A stretch of 64,000 bases of DNA from Tritrichomonas musculus (GCA_039105265.1 JAPFFF010000006.1:1612001-1676000); one strand, 5' to 3'. Numbered from the stretch's first letter, positions 53,287 to 62,483 are shown. Numbers and translations: made by a program. Notes: a model not told the origin generated them from the sequence alone.

Positions 53287-53356
53287 GAATTATGAAATAA
53301 TTCTGATCAAAGATCTTTAATTAAAAACAAAAATAAAAATTTTTAATTAATAATAA

Positions 53357-53497
53357 ATGAGTTTATCAGAAATTTTTCTTGGTTGTTTAGCAATTATTGA
53401 ACTCGCTAATTTACTCATTCGCATTGTGAAACTTTCCCCAACATTAAATATAGATCCACCTTTAACTGATGAAATGAGGAAACGACTTTACTCATGA
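53357..53497 (+). CDS. Mini membrane protein, 46 aa
   Basis: Short frame from ATG at 53357 (context AATAAATGAG) to TGA at 53497. The N-terminal 26 residues are one hydrophobic helix (EIFLGCLAIIELANLLIRIV), followed by a polar tail with two prolines and RKR. The stop lies 7 bp from the convergent gene that ends at 53505. Small membrane proteins are common in capsid-forming elements. Support is position, hydropathy and start context only. Confidence 0.5.
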   Translation: MSLSEIFLGCLAIIELANLLIRIVKLSPTLNIDPPLTDEMRKRLYS

Positions 53498-53504
53498 TTT
53501 ATTT

Positions 53505-53825
53505 TTATTCCTTCAGTAATGGAATATCAAACCTTCTAATACCTGCACCATTTGCGCCTACAATTCTTCGAGCTCCTGCACCGTTCACACCTAACGCGTT
53601 AACATTTCCACCTTTATAATTAATTCTGTCATTTAATTTACTCACACCATTTCCGATTGTATTTATTACCTCACCAGCACTTCCACCTATTAAATCACCA
53701 GCTTGTCCTATCAATGGTGCAAATCTTCCAACTGTTTCAACTGCTTTCTTTACTTTTGGAACTATTTTGCCAATTATGTTTTTAGCTCCGTTCACAATAT
53801 TTTTAAACCAACTTCCAAATGCCAT
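53505..53825 (-). CDS. Amphipathic virion-protein candidate A (paralog of 62045 gene)
   Basis: 106 aa. It starts MAFGSWFKNIVNGAKNII, an amphipathic basic helix, followed by a second helix (VPKVKKAVETVGRF) and Gly/Ala/Asn-rich repeats (VNALGVNGAGARR; VGANGAGIRR). The same MAFGSWFK start opens the gene at 62045. Small Gly-Trp amphipathic proteins in adenovirus-like and Polinton-like elements often are internal, membrane-active capsid cement proteins (protein VI type). That analogy is an inference from composition. It is divergent from the capsid gene at 53939. Confidence 0.65.
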   Translation of the reverse strand: MAFGSWFKNIVNGAKNIIGKIVPKVKKAVETVGRFAPLIGQAGDLIGGSAGEVINTIGNGVSKLNDRINYKGGNVNALGVNGAGARRIVGANGAGIRRFDIPLLKE

Positions 53826-53938
53826 ATTTTCATTAATGTAAAAAATTTATTTTTCATTTCTTAATTCATTTATTTTTTTCAAAACTATAAAATCTTTTCT
53901 TTATTAACTTATTATTTAATTTTTTTTCAATATTTAAA

Positions 53939-55657
53939 ATGACATACTTAAACGCTCAAACGAAAAATTTAGGTAATGATGAAGGAGATATTCTCTCATT
54001 CTTTCAAAACAAACTTAGAAATTTAATTCAACGTAATGGTGGTGATAATTCATTTAGTCAAGTTATGGAAGAATTCACAAATAAAGATGCGCCAATGCCA
54101 GTAGGAACTAAAACAAGAATAAAATTAACTCATTCTGGTCATACAATTTCACAAATCGAAAAAGGATTTTCTACGATTCTTTTGGATTATCTCGTTCAAT
54201 TATCTGAAGCTATTGATGTTTCCGCAGATACTAATAAGTTAATGCAATTATTTGTTGGTTTCAAAAATGCCGTTGAATTTTATGAAGATTGTAGATTTTG
54301 GATTGATGGAAAACTTTTAGATACATACAGACAAGATGAACTTCAGCGTGAATCATTCGCTTATAATTCAATTAAACCACGTGATGCTAAAGCTACATCT
54401 AAATTCTCTCACTCAACATGGGAAAATGTATCTCAATTTTCACCTTCAATTTGCGGATGGTATATTCCACTTGCAGACATTGCCGATGGTAAACCACACA
54501 AAATAACTATAGAATTAACAATACCATTTACTGATCAGCTCGCACTTCAAGCATGGCAACTTTACCCAAACGACATTTGTGGTGAAATTGAAGCAGAAGT
54601 TAAAACATCACTTCGTGCCATGGTTTGGGCTCAAGTTAATCCTAATATTGTTAAAGAAACATTTCAATTTCTCGATGATAAAGCCATTGATGAAGAAATG
54701 CCTGCTGTCGTTCCAATTACTCGTAAATTCACACAAGTAGGAAAGCCAGCAAATATTGTCGTTCAATATAAAGCTGGTGAAGCTCCAAATGAAAACGAAG
54801 AACCTGATCCAAATATATTAAAAGTTAATGTATCAAAAGATAAAGTAGTAAATGATAAATTGACTATAACAGCAGCAAATGGAATTGATATGAAAGTTGG
54901 AAAAATAACATTAAATGTTTTAGGTGGTACCATTCAATTAGGTCGATCAAATCTTTCAGGATTTGGTCTCAAGCCTGGAGTATATCAAGGACTCATTCGT
55001 GAATTACAAACTGCATTATTAGTTCCATCACAAGAATTAACACGTGAAATATTTGAAGGAAGCGCTAAAGTTAATGGTTTAGAAATTTCAAAATCAATTC
55101 CTCTCAGAAATGCAACAAATATAACCATGATGTTCCCTAAGAGTCCATTAGATATTACATGCTTTGATAATATCATGTATCAAAACGTTCAATTAGTCGT
55201 TAATAAAAGAACTTATCCAGATACTGAATTTTCAAACACTTACTCTGCCAGATTTTACCAGCATCAATTAATAGCTAATGAATTAGATGGAGCACTTGAA
55301 GCTACACAAGAATTTGAGGATTCATTCACTCAACCATTAAATGACCCAATAACTGGTAAACGTTACTCAAACTGCAGAAGTGATGGAACAAGTTTTGGTA
55401 TTAACTTTCAGCTTGAACGTTCAAATGCTGGTTATGTATTTGATGGAATCGATACTGGATCTAATTCTGTTACAGTTACATTCCGTGGTCAACCAATGTA
55501 TAGAGGAATTGATGACACTTATTATATTCCTGATCCAGAATATCCAGATCAACATCCACCTGCTCCAGAAGCTTGGATATGTAGCGATACATACTTTGCT
55601 TGGTCAACAAAAGGTGTTGAATATTTCCCTAAAGGTGTTCCAGTTGGTTATGAGTAA
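53939..55657 (+). CDS. Major capsid protein candidate (double jelly-roll)
   Basis: 572 aa of beta-rich, soluble sequence. It includes VEFYEDCRFWIDGKLLDTYR, then AYNSIKPRDAK and TIELTIPFTDQLALQAWQLY. This resembles the hexon-like double jelly-roll proteins described for Polintons in general pattern and size. The C-terminal part (FQLERSNAGYVFDGIDTG) contains more strands. It sits between small putative capsid genes and downstream of the packaging ATPase, as expected for a morphogenesis module. Structural prediction would settle it. ATG at 53939. Confidence 0.7.
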   Translation: MTYLNAQTKNLGNDEGDILSFFQNKLRNLIQRNGGDNSFSQVMEEFTNKDAPMPVGTKTRIKLTHSGHTISQIEKGFSTILLDYLVQLSEAIDVSADTNKLMQLFVGFKNAVEFYEDCRFWIDGKLLDTYRQDELQRESFAYNSIKPRDAKATSKFSHSTWENVSQFSPSICGWYIPLADIADGKPHKITIELTIPFTDQLALQAWQLYPNDICGEIEAEVKTSLRAMVWAQVNPNIVKETFQFLDDKAIDEEMPAVVPITRKFTQVGKPANIVVQYKAGEAPNENEEPDPNILKVNVSKDKVVNDKLTITAANGIDMKVGKITLNVLGGTIQLGRSNLSGFGLKPGVYQGLIRELQTALLVPSQELTREIFEGSAKVNGLEISKSIPLRNATNITMMFPKSPLDITCFDNIMYQNVQLVVNKRTYPDTEFSNTYSARFYQHQLIANELDGALEATQEFEDSFTQPLNDPITGKRYSNCRSDGTSFGINFQLERSNAGYVFDGIDTGSNSVTVTFRGQPMYRGIDDTYYIPDPEYPDQHPPAPEAWICSDTYFAWSTKGVEYFPKGVPVGYE

Positions 55658-55696
55658 ATCTAATAATTAATTTATTTATTTTTCATTTCAAATGTT

Positions 55697-55759
55697 TTCA
55701 AAAATTTTTAAATCTATTTAAAATTTATTTTTCAAATTTTTTATTTCTATATAAATGAG
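55697..55759 (+). promoter_or_regulatory. Duplicated 63-bp leader, copy 1
   Basis: 62 of 63 bases match 55999-56061, including the start codon and ATATAAATGAG context. It is likely the promoter and 5' leader of the 55755 gene. Confidence 0.7.
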
Positions 55760-55985
55760 CAACAAAATTGAAAAAATATGTCATTATCATATAATTAAAG
55801 ATGATGAAGATTTAATAATTACACCATGCAATAATAATTTAGTTGAGGTGGAAATATTTAAACGAAATGTTAAGCATCACCCTCTTAATGCACTTTTTCA
55901 CGTTTTAGCAAATGATGTTGTCATTCAAACCCAGAATTCAAAAAAATTAGCCATAGTTTCAGAATTGCGAGAAGTTGATGAATGA
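55755..55985 (+). CDS. Small Maverick protein, 76 aa
   Basis: Starts MSNKIEKICHYHIIKDDED. It has mixed beta-like segments (LVEVEIFKRNV, then DVVIQTQNSKKLAIV) with no recognised domain. It is expressed from a leader almost identical to that of the next gene, which suggests co-regulation. Function unknown. Confidence 0.6.
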   Translation: MSNKIEKICHYHIIKDDEDLIITPCNNNLVEVEIFKRNVKHHPLNALFHVLANDVVIQTQNSKKLAIVSELREVDE

Positions 55986-55998
55986 GAATTTAAACTTT

Positions 55999-56061
55999 TT
56001 CAAAAATTTTTAAATCTATATAAAATTTATTTTTCAAATTTTTTATTTCTATATAAATGAG
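55999..56061 (+). promoter_or_regulatory. Duplicated 63-bp leader, copy 2
   Basis: See 55697. The single difference is TATTTAAAA against TATATAAAA. Confidence 0.7.
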
Positions 56062-56527
56062 TGAATACATCAAAATTAATAAGTTATTTGAAAAACTTCC
56101 TGAATCAGAACTTAAAGCTGTTCAAGTATATTTTGATGACTTCATACCTGATAAATTCTATAAATACAAAATTAACGTAAAGATATTATTTCTTTCATTA
56201 GTTTATAAAAATAACACCCAAAAAGTCATGACATATAAAGAATTTAGAGAGTTATTCCCTGAGTGTGAATGGTTAACTATTCCTAAACGTGCCTTCGGTG
56301 CCTTAACGTCAGGATCACAAATTCGATTAATGAAAGCTTATATTAAAGCTGATAGAATAAATTATAAAACATCATTTTATCATGAATGTGTTGTTAAAGA
56401 ATGTGAAAACCAAAATAAACTTAATGAATTCATTAAAAATAGGTCTGAGACTAAAGTTGAAATCGTCAACGAATTAGCTAGCAAATGTAACATAAACGAA
56501 GAGGAAATAGACCCAGACTTGTTTTAA
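56057..56527 (+). CDS. Maverick protein of unknown function, 156 aa
   Basis: Mostly helical. MTYKEFRELFPECEWLTIPK and RAFGALTSGSQIRLMKAYIK resemble a winged-helix or DNA-binding fold only loosely. The C-terminus is acidic (NEEEIDPDLF). The last 24 coding bases belong to a 40-bp module repeated at 56898, in another frame relation to the next gene. The start is shared with the upstream gene's leader. Family not recognised. Confidence 0.6.
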   Translation: MSEYIKINKLFEKLPESELKAVQVYFDDFIPDKFYKYKINVKILFLSLVYKNNTQKVMTYKEFRELFPECEWLTIPKRAFGALTSGSQIRLMKAYIKADRINYKTSFYHECVVKECENQNKLNEFIKNRSETKVEIVNELASKCNINEEEIDPDLF

Positions 56528-56553
56528 ATTTATAAATTTTTATCCTAATATAA

Positions 56554-56904
56554 ATGAAGATTAATGATACAATCATTGATTTATGTCTTAATGTGTCAAT
56601 AAATAATGTCATTAGCAAAAATGCTATTTACGATCATATTTTCGACATCGTTTTCGATTTATATGATGAAATAACTAATGATAAAGAAATAAATCAAGAA
56701 TGGTGCCAAAAATTAATTGCCATATGCGAGGAAACATTTGAAGTTAAAGTTAATGAATACGTTGATTTAATAAATGAAGGATTAACAGAAGATATCAAGA
56801 AAAATGATTTCAAGCTTGATTCATTCATGTCCCAAAAAGCATATTCATTAATACCAATAATTAAAAACTATTTAATCGAAAATTATGAAATTTTCTCGAA
56901 ATAG
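56554..56904 (+). CDS. Small helical Maverick protein, 116 aa
   Basis: All-helical, acidic sequence (ICEETFEVKVNEYVDLINEG). It ends at a TAG inside the sequence GAAATAGACCCTGACATG. In the preceding gene the equivalent bases encode EIDPDLF in another frame. The C-terminus may therefore result from recombination or a frameshift. ATG at 56554, context TATAAATGAA. Function unknown. Confidence 0.6.
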   Translation: MKINDTIIDLCLNVSINNVISKNAIYDHIFDIVFDLYDEITNDKEINQEWCQKLIAICEETFEVKVNEYVDLINEGLTEDIKKNDFKLDSFMSQKAYSLIPIIKNYLIENYEIFSK

Positions 56905-56953
56905 ACCCTGACATGTTTTAAATTCATATATTTTTATTTTTATCAAATCATAA

Positions 56954-57295
56954 ATGCATAAAACAACCAAAACTTACTTTATCACTCGTGACTATGAAAA
57001 TAAATTTCCTCCTGAGTTCGTTAATTCTCGCAATGATAAATATATTTCATTTCAATATTGCCGTGCTACATGTGATGGATATTTAGACGGTGAAACCGAA
57101 CTTCACGCGTCATTTGTTCCACGTGATGAATACTGTGATTCTCTCGTTTGGTATGCTAATTTAACGCCTCCAGATGAAAACAGAAAATATAAATATACAT
57201 TAAACCATGATAGATTTAAAGTGTGGTTTACTGATGCAAAAGGTAATGAAATAATACCTGATAACTTCACATTATTCCTTAAATTTGAATATTGA
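56954..57295 (+). CDS. Small beta-rich Maverick protein, 113 aa
   Basis: Contains TKTYFITRDYEN, CDGYLDGETELHASFVPRDE and FKVWFTDAKGNEIIPDNFTL, then a final strand FLKFEY. The pattern of strands with a WFTDAKGN turn suits a small jelly-roll or minor capsid component. This is an inference. Two short perfect palindromes follow the stop, at 57299-57313 and 57318-57331. ATG at 56954, context CATAAATGCA. Confidence 0.6.
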   Translation: MHKTTKTYFITRDYENKFPPEFVNSRNDKYISFQYCRATCDGYLDGETELHASFVPRDEYCDSLVWYANLTPPDENRKYKYTLNHDRFKVWFTDAKGNEIIPDNFTLFLKFEY

Positions 57296-57298
57296 TTC

Positions 57299-57331
57299 GG
57301 GTCAAAATGACCCTCAGGACCTTTAGGTCCG
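57299..57331. terminator. Two adjacent palindromes after a stop codon
   Basis: GGGTCAAAATGACCC and GGACCTTTAGGTCC stand 3-70 bp past the stop of the 56954 gene and before the fibre gene. Both can form GC-rich hairpins in otherwise AT-rich DNA. They could end the upstream transcript or protect its 3' end. Function unproven. Confidence 0.4.
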
Positions 57332-57400
57332 TTTTATATAATAAAATCTCTAAACTTCGTATACTAAAATATTTTATTTTTATAATTAATAAATTAATAA

Positions 57401-60400
57401 ATGACTGCAATAATTACAAAACAAAATGCAAAAGATGGAGCATTCACTGGTGGTGGAGGTGGTAGTCCTGATAAAGACTCAGAATTTAAAAACATTCATG
57501 TTCATGGTGATGCAACAGTCGATGGAGACATAATAATGACTTCAACAAATCCTCAAAGTTTAACATTAAGACTTGCTGACATTGACGCCTCAGTTTCTTC
57601 ATACAATCAACAAACCATGAAATTTACGGATGAATTAAACAATCATGAATCAAGAATTAAAACATTAGAAGATAAACAAGATGGTGATGATGGTGACTTT
57701 TCATTTGAAGATGGTATATATGATTTCATCATTACTTCAGATAAATTAACGGAAAATTTAGATCAACCAGATTTAAACACATTATCAATCAAAACTGAAT
57801 TTGGTGAATATATCGGTGATGTATTCGAAATAGAATTACCTGCATATATGAAATTACCAAAAGCAATTATAACTAAAACTTCTAAAGAAAACATGTTTAA
57901 AAATCCTATTGTTAACATTTCAAATGGAAATTATGAGTTGGTTTATCAAGAAGATGACGTTGGAGCAAAAATATATATGTCAAATAAAAAAGGTGATACA
58001 CCATTAAATTTATATACATCTGGATTTATGAAAATAAATTATATCGCAAATCAAAAAACAAATGTTAGTTGTGACAAAGCTAATGATTCAAATAAATTAA
58101 TAAATCTTAGGTGTAATACAATAGATGCGGATAATTGCTTTAAATTATATCGTTCACCATTGCCTGATTTCTATGAAATGAAAGCTTACGGTGTAATAGA
58201 TGATAAAACAAATCCTTTATATTATGCTGATTGGGGATATGTTCCTGGTAGTCCTGAATTTGAAGCATTAATTGAAGGTCAAACTTTTGAGTTTCACGAT
58301 GAAGCATTCGGTACTGATTACAAAATGACTAAACAAGGTAATGAATGGGTAGGTACTAATTACAGTTTCAATATACCCCTGAAATTAACACGTAAAAATC
58401 CTGGTTCTCATGAAGTAGCCTTTATATGTATTGCCAAAAATGAAGCTAATAAAAAAGTATTACACACTTTCGCAGGTTATGATAATCAAGGAAACCCATT
58501 TGAGTTATTAGTTAATAAAGGAATGTTAGCACCTAATGATAACTGTAAAATTCAAACATATAAAGAAGATAATGACGCATGGAGGGTTTACATTTACCCC
58601 GTCAAAGATTTTGCTAATTGTACATATTCAGCAACTTTGAACATAAATAATAAAACTTATGACTTCATTGTTGACTTCGAATATAAATCATCGGGATTAA
58701 ATAACTACAAACTTCAATCCGACAATTATTTTGAATTACTTGAATATCATTATACTTCACCATTACAAGTCGGTAATCCTCCATATGGTTTAATATTATA
58801 CATGCCTAAAGATGATGAATTAATTTATACTATTGCTGATGTAAGTTATGAAAAAGGAATGAATACATTTGAGTTCTTAGCTAATACTGGTTATTATACT
58901 GTTTCACCACGACCTGAAGCATGCACAACATTATATACAAACTTTAACATTCAAACTTCAGGTGTAGTCATAGGTGAGAACATTGAATCCCACGTTTTCG
59001 TTTTAAATTCATTAGGTAACACAGTTGATATTGCGGTTAATCAAATATCAGCACTTCAAAATTATTGTGCAAAGTTAGAGAAAGAAATTAACGATATGAA
59101 AAATAAAACTAATTGGTTTGATGTAGTTATGGATGTCGTACAAATTAGTAACTTTTGTTTTAACTTTGGTGGATTAATGAAAGTTGGTGCTGAAGGTATA
59201 TTTGGTGCATTAAAATTAGCGTTTAGTAAAAATGCTGGATCAACAGTTAAAGAAGTTGCATATGTTGATGAAATAATTGATGATGGATTAGTATTAGCAC
59301 CTCATGAAGTAGTTGAAGAAAAACCATATGTTGAAACAGAAATTATAATTCCTGATGAAAGATTATGTTTTAAATATTACTGTGAACATATTGAAACTAA
59401 TTATAAAATTGATGTTTCATTTATGGTTGATGATATTGGCGAGATGTACCGAATTTACGAATATGAGCTTAAGGAAAATGGAAGTATTGAATGTTTGAAC
59501 TCAGATGTTACAGATATTTCAGCTATTAATTGCGAATTAGTTTATGAATTTCCATATCTTTTAATTTATGGAACAATTCAACCATCATTTGTTAAACTCA
59601 AATACACCCCAGCAGCTAAAAACGATAATGAATTATTATTAGGTGAAACATTAACTAATAACCAATTATTAACAGCATCAGCAACTAAAAAATTGATTGA
59701 AAACCATAAAGAGCATATGTTAACATCATTAAACACATCAATGGATAATTACGCATTAAAAACTCAATTGATGAATTATGAATTAACAAAAGAGATCCCT
59801 GATAATATTAACGTTAAAATTTATTTCAAATTCAAGTTAACGAAACCATCGCCAAATTTTACAGCAACGATAACATTTAAATGGGTAAATGCTGAAGGTG
59901 TGGATGATTCATACACTGGTGTATTCATCGTTGAGAATAATAAAATTGTTAAACGAACTGGTCCAAATAAGAAAATCACATTTTTAGGAGTTACTGGTTC
60001 TATTGGTGGACGTCAAACACAATATGGTTATTATAATTATGAAGAGGGAATATTTCAATGGACTCCAACAGTTGCTGAAGGAGGACGTGAAGTTTTTAAT
60101 GTTGATCCTGAAAGAACATATTTTATTGAAAATGTTATTTATGGAAGTAATTTAAATTCCTATGCTTTAAAAACTGATATGCCAACGATACCAGATGATT
60201 TAGTCAATAATGAAACATTAACGACAACATTAAATGATTATAGAAGGAAAGATGATTTAAGTTATGGAAACACTGATGAGATATTAACAAGAGAGAATGA
60301 TATTTTAAATTATGAATTCGTTGACGTTCCATTTACATTTACTAAATATTCAACAAAAATATTATGTATTAGTGAATGGTATAAAATATTTAATAGAAAT

Positions 60401-61327
60401 GAGTTTTATATTGATGCAACATTAACGAAAAATAGTAATGTAATAACTGGAACATATAAATATGAATTAACACATAGCAACGGCGTTAAAAAGAAATATA
60501 CATGTTCTGAAATTAATTATTCATTATATGTTACAACTTCCGGCACAATATCCGATATAAATGACATGTATATTTATGAAGGTGAGATTGTAATAAATAA
60601 ATTAGGTTATAATTCAAAACCTTCTGAATTCCCTGATAATAAATTACTTTCAGCTAAATATGTTAATAATGAGTTTAATAATTTTGTCAATAATGAAACA
60701 TTAACGACAACATTAAATGAATATATTCATAATGACAATTTAATTAAAGATATAATAATTGATGATGAAGGAAATATTGATGCAATGGATAAAATAGTAA
60801 TGCAAACTTTAAATAATTGTACATCTACTAATATATCTTTAAAACTATTTCAAACTTTAGATACAAAGATAACGAATTTAAAGGAGCAACCAAACACAAC
60901 TATTACTCATTACTGTCCAATTGAAGAATCAATGAATTCAATAAATGATTTCATAGTTGGTGCACCAGTATATATGACAGGTAAGGTTTACAAATATGTC
61001 GATAGTTTATGGGTTCAAAGCACTGAAAATGACACTACAGATTGTATTTGTTCAGTAAAGACTAATGGAAAATGGAATGAGTATGTTGGAATTTGTGTTA
61101 AGATTGATAAAGTTAATAAATGTGTAACATTTGCGACACATGGAGATTATTTAGTTAAAGTTACAGATACGTCATGTTATGGAATTGGGGATGAAGTTTT
61201 TATTGATGAAGGAGAATTGAAAACATTAACTGGTCAAACAGCTATTACATCAAAAATAAACAGAACAACGGTGGGGGTGATTACAAGTATCATTAACAAA
61301 AATATGATTTCAGTATTTAAGTCTTAA
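57401..61327 (+). CDS. Fibre/spike-like surface protein, 1308 aa
   Basis: The N-terminus has a glycine run (FTGGGGGSPDKDS) and HVHGDATVDGDIIM, like attachment sequences of tail-fibre proteins. Two coiled coils are likely (about residues 78-100 and 545-572, ALQNYCAKLEKEINDM), then a hydrophobic stretch (VVMDVVQISNFCFNFGGLMK). Much of the rest is beta-rich. NNETLTTTLN recurs at about 934 and 1096. The C-terminus (GDEVFIDEGELKTLTG, then VGVITSIINKNMISVF) resembles phage tail-fibre tips. It probably forms a host-attachment structure on the particle. The 3' end overlaps the convergent gene by 4 bp. Confidence 0.7.
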   Translation: MTAIITKQNAKDGAFTGGGGGSPDKDSEFKNIHVHGDATVDGDIIMTSTNPQSLTLRLADIDASVSSYNQQTMKFTDELNNHESRIKTLEDKQDGDDGDFSFEDGIYDFIITSDKLTENLDQPDLNTLSIKTEFGEYIGDVFEIELPAYMKLPKAIITKTSKENMFKNPIVNISNGNYELVYQEDDVGAKIYMSNKKGDTPLNLYTSGFMKINYIANQKTNVSCDKANDSNKLINLRCNTIDADNCFKLYRSPLPDFYEMKAYGVIDDKTNPLYYADWGYVPGSPEFEALIEGQTFEFHDEAFGTDYKMTKQGNEWVGTNYSFNIPLKLTRKNPGSHEVAFICIAKNEANKKVLHTFAGYDNQGNPFELLVNKGMLAPNDNCKIQTYKEDNDAWRVYIYPVKDFANCTYSATLNINNKTYDFIVDFEYKSSGLNNYKLQSDNYFELLEYHYTSPLQVGNPPYGLILYMPKDDELIYTIADVSYEKGMNTFEFLANTGYYTVSPRPEACTTLYTNFNIQTSGVVIGENIESHVFVLNSLGNTVDIAVNQISALQNYCAKLEKEINDMKNKTNWFDVVMDVVQISNFCFNFGGLMKVGAEGIFGALKLAFSKNAGSTVKEVAYVDEIIDDGLVLAPHEVVEEKPYVETEIIIPDERLCFKYYCEHIETNYKIDVSFMVDDIGEMYRIYEYELKENGSIECLNSDVTDISAINCELVYEFPYLLIYGTIQPSFVKLKYTPAAKNDNELLLGETLTNNQLLTASATKKLIENHKEHMLTSLNTSMDNYALKTQLMNYELTKEIPDNINVKIYFKFKLTKPSPNFTATITFKWVNAEGVDDSYTGVFIVENNKIVKRTGPNKKITFLGVTGSIGGRQTQYGYYNYEEGIFQWTPTVAEGGREVFNVDPERTYFIENVIYGSNLNSYALKTDMPTIPDDLVNNETLTTTLNDYRRKDDLSYGNTDEILTRENDILNYEFVDVPFTFTKYSTKILCISEWYKIFNRNEFYIDATLTKNSNVITGTYKYELTHSNGVKKKYTCSEINYSLYVTTSGTISDINDMYIYEGEIVINKLGYNSKPSEFPDNKLLSAKYVNNEFNNFVNNETLTTTLNEYIHNDNLIKDIIIDDEGNIDAMDKIVMQTLNNCTSTNISLKLFQTLDTKITNLKEQPNTTITHYCPIEESMNSINDFIVGAPVYMTGKVYKYVDSLWVQSTENDTTDCICSVKTNGKWNEYVGICVKIDKVNKCVTFATHGDYLVKVTDTSCYGIGDEVFIDEGELKTLTGQTAITSKINRTTVGVITSIINKNMISVFKS

Positions 61328-61965
61328 TAGGTCATTTTCAAACTAATTCCATATTTAACAAATTCACTATAAATGTTATTGTAATCATATTTTAACTCAC
61401 TAGTTTTACCATCTTTAGTAACCAATATTTTTGAAACATAAATGATTTTACCTGATTTTGCGGTACATCCAGAACATCCAATATCCTCATTAAGTACTAA
61501 ATCAACTTTCTCACAATCAGTTAATAACTTTATCATGTTCATTAATAACTTACTTTCACAAACAACGTAAGCATTTATTTTTAACGGGTTTGATTCATAC
61601 ATTTCAACTAACATTTGTAAAAATTGATTTTTCTTTTCCAAATCCTCAATTTCATTTCCTAAATCTGCAATACCTCTGTCTCGAGTTAATGGGAAATTGC
61701 TGTTTGTTGGAGGTTGAGATTGATAGTTCAAATCCTCCGTCGTCGGAATATATAAAGTTTGACCAACCGGTGGAATATCCGAAGGTTGGTTCACTTGAGT
61801 AAAATTTACGTTTGGATTTAATGGTGGAACATTAGGATATAACGGAACTGTTTGAGGTCGTGACTTAGTTGATGGTTTAATGTTAATGTTAACATTTGTG
61901 TTTTGTTCTTGCTTAATAGTGTTATCGGTTTCACTACTTAATATTCTTGCTTGCTTTAATGTCAT
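61324..61965 (-). CDS. Maverick protein with proline-rich N-terminus, 213 aa
   Basis: Residues 1-95 are disordered and Pro/Asn/Gln-rich (VPLYPNVPPLNPNVNFTQ). A short coiled coil follows (IEDLEKKNQFLQMLVEMYE), then a compact domain with cysteines (LVLNEDIGCSGCTAKSGKII), possibly metal-binding through C-x2-C. No family recognised. It overlaps the fibre gene tail-to-tail by 4 bp and faces the small gene at 62045 head-to-head. Confidence 0.65.
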   Translation of the reverse strand: MTLKQARILSSETDNTIKQEQNTNVNINIKPSTKSRPQTVPLYPNVPPLNPNVNFTQVNQPSDIPPVGQTLYIPTTEDLNYQSQPPTNSNFPLTRDRGIADLGNEIEDLEKKNQFLQMLVEMYESNPLKINAYVVCESKLLMNMIKLLTDCEKVDLVLNEDIGCSGCTAKSGKIIYVSKILVTKDGKTSELKYDYNNIYSEFVKYGISLKMTY

Positions 61966-62044
61966 ATTTAGTTTTAAATAAAAATATTAAATCATAATTT
62001 TTAATTTAATATTAAAAAGAATTTTCAATTCGAGAACTTCGTTC

Positions 62045-62272
62045 ATGGCTTTTGGTAGTTGGTTTAAAAAATTAGCGGGTAAAGTTAAAGAAGCAGCTAA
62101 AGATTTTGCTGATGGATTTAAATTTGGATGGAATAAAACAAAATCAATAATGGAAAAGTTACCTGTTGTTGGTAATGTTGCAAAAATATTACCTAAATTT
62201 GATAATTCAAATAATCCAGCAATTGAATATTTCGGTAGTGATGGGTTCTATGTTAAAGATAAAGGTTCTTAA
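62045..62272 (+). CDS. Amphipathic virion-protein candidate B (paralog of 53505 gene)
   Basis: 75 aa starting MAFGSWFKKLAGKVKEAAKD, the same opening as the gene at 53505, followed by a further helix (DGFKFGWNKTKSIMEKL). The rest differs. It lacks the Gly/Ala/Asn repeats of its paralog. It probably has a related membrane-active or capsid-internal role. It overlaps by 20 bp the convergent gene ending at 62253. Its mutual similarity with candidate A at opposite sides of the fibre gene suggests duplication inside the element. Confidence 0.65.
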   Translation: MAFGSWFKKLAGKVKEAAKDFADGFKFGWNKTKSIMEKLPVVGNVAKILPKFDNSNNPAIEYFGSDGFYVKDKGS

Positions 62273-62483
62273 CAGCTCTGTTTAATAATTGTCTTACTTT
62301 CATACACTGATCATATTTATTTTGAATTCTTGCACGACTAAGTTTTCCTTTCTCCGTTGTTGGTTCAGGTTGACTTAATACTTTTCTATAATATTGAAGA
62401 CGTGAATTTATGAGTTTCAACGTTGGAGTAGCGAATGTTTTACGTTCATGACGTTGTTTAAGGGGTGGTAAGGTTTGAGACAT
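62253..62483 (-). CDS. Small basic Maverick protein, 76 aa
   Basis: Strongly basic (LKQRHERKTFATPTLKLINS, then SRARIQNKYDQCMKVRQLLN), helical, probably nucleic-acid-binding or capsid-internal. It overlaps the previous gene tail-to-tail by 20 bp and is divergent from the integrase. Family not recognised. Confidence 0.6.
   Translation of the reverse strand: MSQTLPPLKQRHERKTFATPTLKLINSRLQYYRKVLSQPEPTTEKGKLSRARIQNKYDQCMKVRQLLNRAVKNLYL

Noticed and set aside
55380-55670. 96-aa open frame overlapping the capsid gene
   Set aside because: It is an alternative frame of the capsid gene end with Leu/Gln-rich composition and no start context.
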